From Methanobacteriota archaeon (GTDB lineage Archaea; Methanobacteriota; Methanobacteria; Methanobacteriales; Methanobacteriaceae): a DNA stretch of 9,036 nucleotides. Every line of letters starts with the position of its first letter. The first letter of the stretch is position 1. The notes under the pieces are model-generated. The model had not been told where the DNA came from. It did not search any database and worked only from the letters and a program-made list of their open reading frames with translations. Of the stretch, positions 7,329 through 9,036 are shown piece by piece. Made by a program: the position numbers and the translations under genes. The stretch is taken from positions 1 to 9,036 of the forward strand of contig JAEYQZ010000037.1 of assembly GCA_023409695.1 (NCBI GenBank), written 5' to 3'.

Positions 7329-8333
7329 TTATTCTATTTCTCCTGTTTCCCAGTTGTATCCTATTAAACTGTCAAATCCAGTTTTCTTGAGTATTGTTCT
7401 TACTTCTTCTAATGCTTCTGGGTATTCGTGTGTGGTTGGTGGTAATTCGTTTAGTCCAACTCTTTTTCTTAGTGCCATTGTAGCATCGTTTATAGGTACA
7501 CCGTGTCCGGTTTTTAATACAAATACTCCGGTCATTTTGTGTGCCTGTGCCATTTTTCCTGCTTTGGACTGCATGTTTCTTATAATTTTAACGACATCTA
7601 CAATTGCGACGCCTCTTGGGCATCTTTCCTGGCATGCGTAGCATGTAACACATTCCCAGATTGTTTCATCATTTAAAACTTCAGTTTTAAGTCCCATGAG
7701 GGATTTTCTTATAATGTTCCTTATCCTGTAAGGGGTTCTTTTACCTGATGGGCATGATCCGGTACAAGTACCACACTGGTAACATAAAGCTACGGTTTCT
7801 GCACCAGCATCTATTATTTCCTGTTTAAATCCTGGCTCTACTTCTTCAGCGCGTATTAGGTTCTCTTCTTTATTAAGTAAACTCATACTTCCACTTCCTT
7901 TGGGTTTGGGTTCGTCTTTTTTAGTTTCCTCAACGATTTCTGCTTCTTCTTCCTCTTCAGGAGCAGCAGGTTCTTCAACATTCTCTTCTACAGCAGTTTC
8001 AGTTTTAACTTCAACTTCTGAAGGTTTCTCTTCCTCAGTAGATTTAACTTCTTCTACTACGGGTTTTTCTTCTATTGTAGGTTTTTCTTCTTCAGCAGGT
8101 TTGGCTTCTTCTATTACAGGTTCAGCTTCTTCTACTGCAGGTTTCTCTTCTACAACAGGTTCTTTTTTAACTTCTTCTACTGCAGGGGCAGTTTGTTGTT
8201 TTGTCTCTGATTCAACTGGTTTTTTTTCATCTTCGACGATTTCCGACACTTCAGATTCAGATTTCTTTTCATCTTCCTCTTTCTCTGCCTCTCCCCCAGT
8301 TAAAAAATTTTTTAGTTTTTTTAAGCTTCTCAT
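7329..8333 (-). CDS. hdrC: CoB-CoM heterodisulfide reductase subunit C with long acidic N-terminal extension
   Basis: 334 residues from ATG 8333. Residues 150-334 are a complete, normal-length (185 aa) HdrC, the electron-transfer subunit between HdrA and HdrB. It has two [4Fe-4S] motifs: C184, C187, C190, C194 and C228, C231, C234, C238 (both CxxCxxCxxxCP). Residues 1-149 are extra: a short basic amphipathic start (MRSLKKLKNFLTGG), then a Glu/Pro/Val/Lys-rich low-complexity region (about 15-140) with imperfect [VI]EE..KP repeats at 51-105. ATG 8333 is supported by AAGGGTGT (8348-8341) and by a BRE/TATA at 8418-8404. The frame stays open up to ATG 8456, but that start has no ribosome binding site and lies upstream of the TATA box. 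ATG 7886, the usual HdrC start, keeps its own near-consensus ribosome binding site, so a 185-residue form may also be made. hdrB follows after 19 nt. Confidence 0.9.
   Translation of the reverse strand: MRSLKKLKNFLTGGEAEKEEDEKKSESEVSEIVEDEKKPVESETKQQTAPAVEEVKKEPVVEEKPAVEEAEPVIEEAKPAEEEKPTIEEKPVVEEVKSTEEEKPSEVEVKTETAVEENVEEPAAPEEEEEAEIVEETKKDEPKPKGSGSMSLLNKEENLIRAEEVEPGFKQEIIDAGAETVALCYQCGTCTGSCPSGKRTPYRIRNIIRKSLMGLKTEVLNDETIWECVTCYACQERCPRGVAIVDVVKIIRNMQSKAGKMAQAHKMTGVFVLKTGHGVPINDATMALRKRVGLNELPPTTHEYPEALEEVRTILKKTGFDSLIGYNWETGEIE
7887..7899 (-). promoter_or_regulatory. Internal ribosome binding site at the canonical HdrC start
   Basis: AGGAAGTG (7899-7892) matches AGGAGGTG at 7 of 8 bases and ends 5 nt before ATG 7886, the same register as other genes in this window. 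In the long frame the same bases encode KGSGS. It could drive a second, 185-residue HdrC. Confidence 0.6.
8045..8188 (-). repeat. Imperfect tandem repeats encoding the Glu-rich part of extended HdrC
   Basis: Degenerate units of about 18-27 nt, each containing CTTCTTCTA- or CTTCTACA-type runs on the plus strand, encode successive [VI]EE..KP peptides. Copy number in such tracts commonly varies by slippage; the units here have diverged and all stay in frame. Confidence 0.6.
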
Positions 8334-8403
8334 TCTTTTCACACCCTTGGTAACGGGTCTACGTGAAAACTTGTAATTTTCATATCTAGGTTGATGATCT
8401 GTG

Positions 8404-8418
8404 TATATATACCTTGCG
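8404..8418 (-). promoter_or_regulatory. hdrCB promoter (BRE + TATA box)
   Basis: CGCAAGG-TATATATA on the minus strand is a near-ideal archaeal BRE/TATA pair. It predicts transcription from about 8382, a leader of about 49 nt before ATG 8333. This argues against the longer reading frame that begins at 8456. Confidence 0.7.
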
Positions 8419-8458
8419 GAAATTTTGCAAACTGTAACCTTTTTGGTGACACTCATAG

Positions 8459-8476
8459 AATTAAAAATTTTTAATT
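8459..8476. terminator. Perfect palindrome at the end of the CDP-alcohol transferase gene
   Basis: AATTAAAAATTTTTAATT is an 18-nt perfect palindrome that overlaps the TAA stop of the upstream gene. Read leftward it supplies a T5 run. It is a plausible terminator that insulates the hdrCB promoter lying about 40 nt further on. Confidence 0.45.
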
Positions 8477-8990
8477 ATCTTATATGTGCTTTTCGGAAAA
8501 TAAAGAATAAATATCTACTTATAAGCGATATAATTGTAAATAAAATGATAGCTATGAGTAACCAGCTATAAAAAGAGGGTGGACATATCAATGTAACGAA
8601 AATTACTGCAAAAAGGAAAGCTCCATAATATTTGCCCACGGGATCATATACTAGAACATTAAGTTTCGATGTCAGTATAAACTGTAAAAATACTAAGACT
8701 ATAAGAAGAAGCAGCCAGTATGGATAGATTTCAATAATTATGAATGTCAAGAATGCAACTAAAACAAGAATAAAATCGGCTATTATGTCAAAATATGCCC
8801 CATAATCTGAGACAACACCTAATTTTCGGGCAGAGTAACCGTCAAAAGCATCTGTAATAACTGCAAGTAAAAAAACAAGGATTGTCCCTATTTTTATGTT
8901 ATTTATAAGCAAATCTAAAAATAGAATGGATAATATAATTCTGGAAGCAGTGATTCCCGTTGGAACTAAAATTAATTTGTTGATCTTCAT
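8475..8990 (-). CDS. CDP-alcohol phosphatidyltransferase family protein
   Basis: 171 residues, an integral membrane enzyme of PF01066. The family transfers a phosphatidyl-type (in archaea archaetidyl) group from a CDP-lipid to an alcohol, displacing CMP. The full signature D47-x2-D50-G51-x2-A54-R55-x8-G64-x3-D68-x3-D72 is present, supplying the metal- and CDP-binding residues. It is surrounded by about six hydrophobic segments, at roughly 13-30, 34-48, 66-88, 91-108, 122-138 and 140-165. The acceptor (inositol phosphate, serine or glycerol phosphate) cannot be told from the sequence. ATG 8990 has AGGAT (8999-8995) 4 nt upstream, and TATA-like bases lie at about 9021-9030. It is on the same strand as hdrCB, but the palindrome after its stop and the strong hdrC promoter suggest separate transcription. 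Confidence 0.9.
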   Translation of the reverse strand: MKINKLILVPTGITASRIILSILFLDLLINNIKIGTILVFLLAVITDAFDGYSARKLGVVSDYGAYFDIIADFILVLVAFLTFIIIEIYPYWLLLLIVLVFLQFILTSKLNVLVYDPVGKYYGAFLFAVIFVTLICPPSFYSWLLIAIILFTIISLISRYLFFIFRKAHIR

Positions 8991-9020
8991 TTTTATCCTT
9001 GTAATTAGTTAATTAGATTA

Positions 9021-9034
9021 GTTATACAAATATT
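9021..9034 (-). promoter_or_regulatory. Candidate TATA region of the CDP-alcohol transferase gene
   Basis: AATATTTGTATAAC on the minus strand lies about 30-44 nt before ATG 8990, consistent with a very short leader. It is at the window edge, so upstream context is missing. Confidence 0.3.
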
Positions 9035-9036
9035 TT

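Noticed and set aside
7900..8376. 158-residue Ser-rich open frame on the plus strand
   Set aside because: It is the antisense shadow of the Glu-rich hdrC extension: GAA/GAG codons read in reverse give TTC/CTC and shifted Ser codons. There is no ribosome binding site and no family resemblance.
8334..8456. hdrC start at ATG 8456
   Set aside because: There is no Shine-Dalgarno sequence, and a strong TATA box lies downstream of it at 8411-8404; ATG 8333 has both signals in place.

Overview
The window comes from an AT-rich, hydrogenotrophic methanogenic archaeon of the order Methanobacteriales, most likely a Methanobacterium-like organism. The evidence is: hdrC-hdrB for heterodisulfide reductase without a linked hdrA; a 2-phosphoglycerate kinase (cyclic 2,3-diphosphoglycerate pathway, typical of this order); an archaeal 7S (SRP) RNA beside a tRNA-Ser; TATA/BRE promoters; and Shine-Dalgarno sites complementary to an archaeal 16S 3' end. 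The genus is inferred, not proven.

Layout. At 1-236 is the start of a small membrane protein (minus strand, runs off the edge). It is divergent from a VOC/glyoxalase-fold gene with an HTH-like tail (363-839, plus). After an 11-bp terminator hairpin come tRNA-Ser(GCU) (908-992, minus) and the SRP RNA (about 1119-1430, minus). A PiT-type phosphate transporter (1679-2671, plus) starts divergently from the SRP RNA. A 300-bp convergent gap full of inverted repeats follows.

From 2971 to the right edge every gene is on the minus strand, in four units: (i) 2-phosphoglycerate kinase followed by an overlapping two-CBS-domain protein; (ii) a three-gene unit of two conserved archaeal proteins of unknown function and a calcineurin-like phosphoesterase; (iii) hdrC-hdrB; (iv) a CDP-alcohol phosphatidyltransferase, upstream of hdrC and separated from it by an 18-nt palindrome and a strong promoter.

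How they work together. HdrB and HdrC carry the disulfide-reducing and electron-transfer parts of the last step of methanogenesis. The kinase makes 2,3-bisphosphoglycerate, the precursor of the compatible solute cDPG, and its CBS partner could sense adenine nucleotides. The PiT protein supplies phosphate and the CDP-alcohol transferase makes polar lipids.

The two most notable items are: hdrC carries a 149-residue Lys-then-Glu-rich N-terminal extension, yet keeps a near-consensus ribosome binding site at the normal HdrC start, so two products are possible; and five nested short-loop hairpins lie directly behind hdrB (6256-6384), forming a compact palindromic element.

Start sites were chosen partly by Shine-Dalgarno register. 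Several genes here have GGAG 7-8 nt, or equivalently AGGTG 5-6 nt, before the start codon, and this favours TTG starts for two genes.
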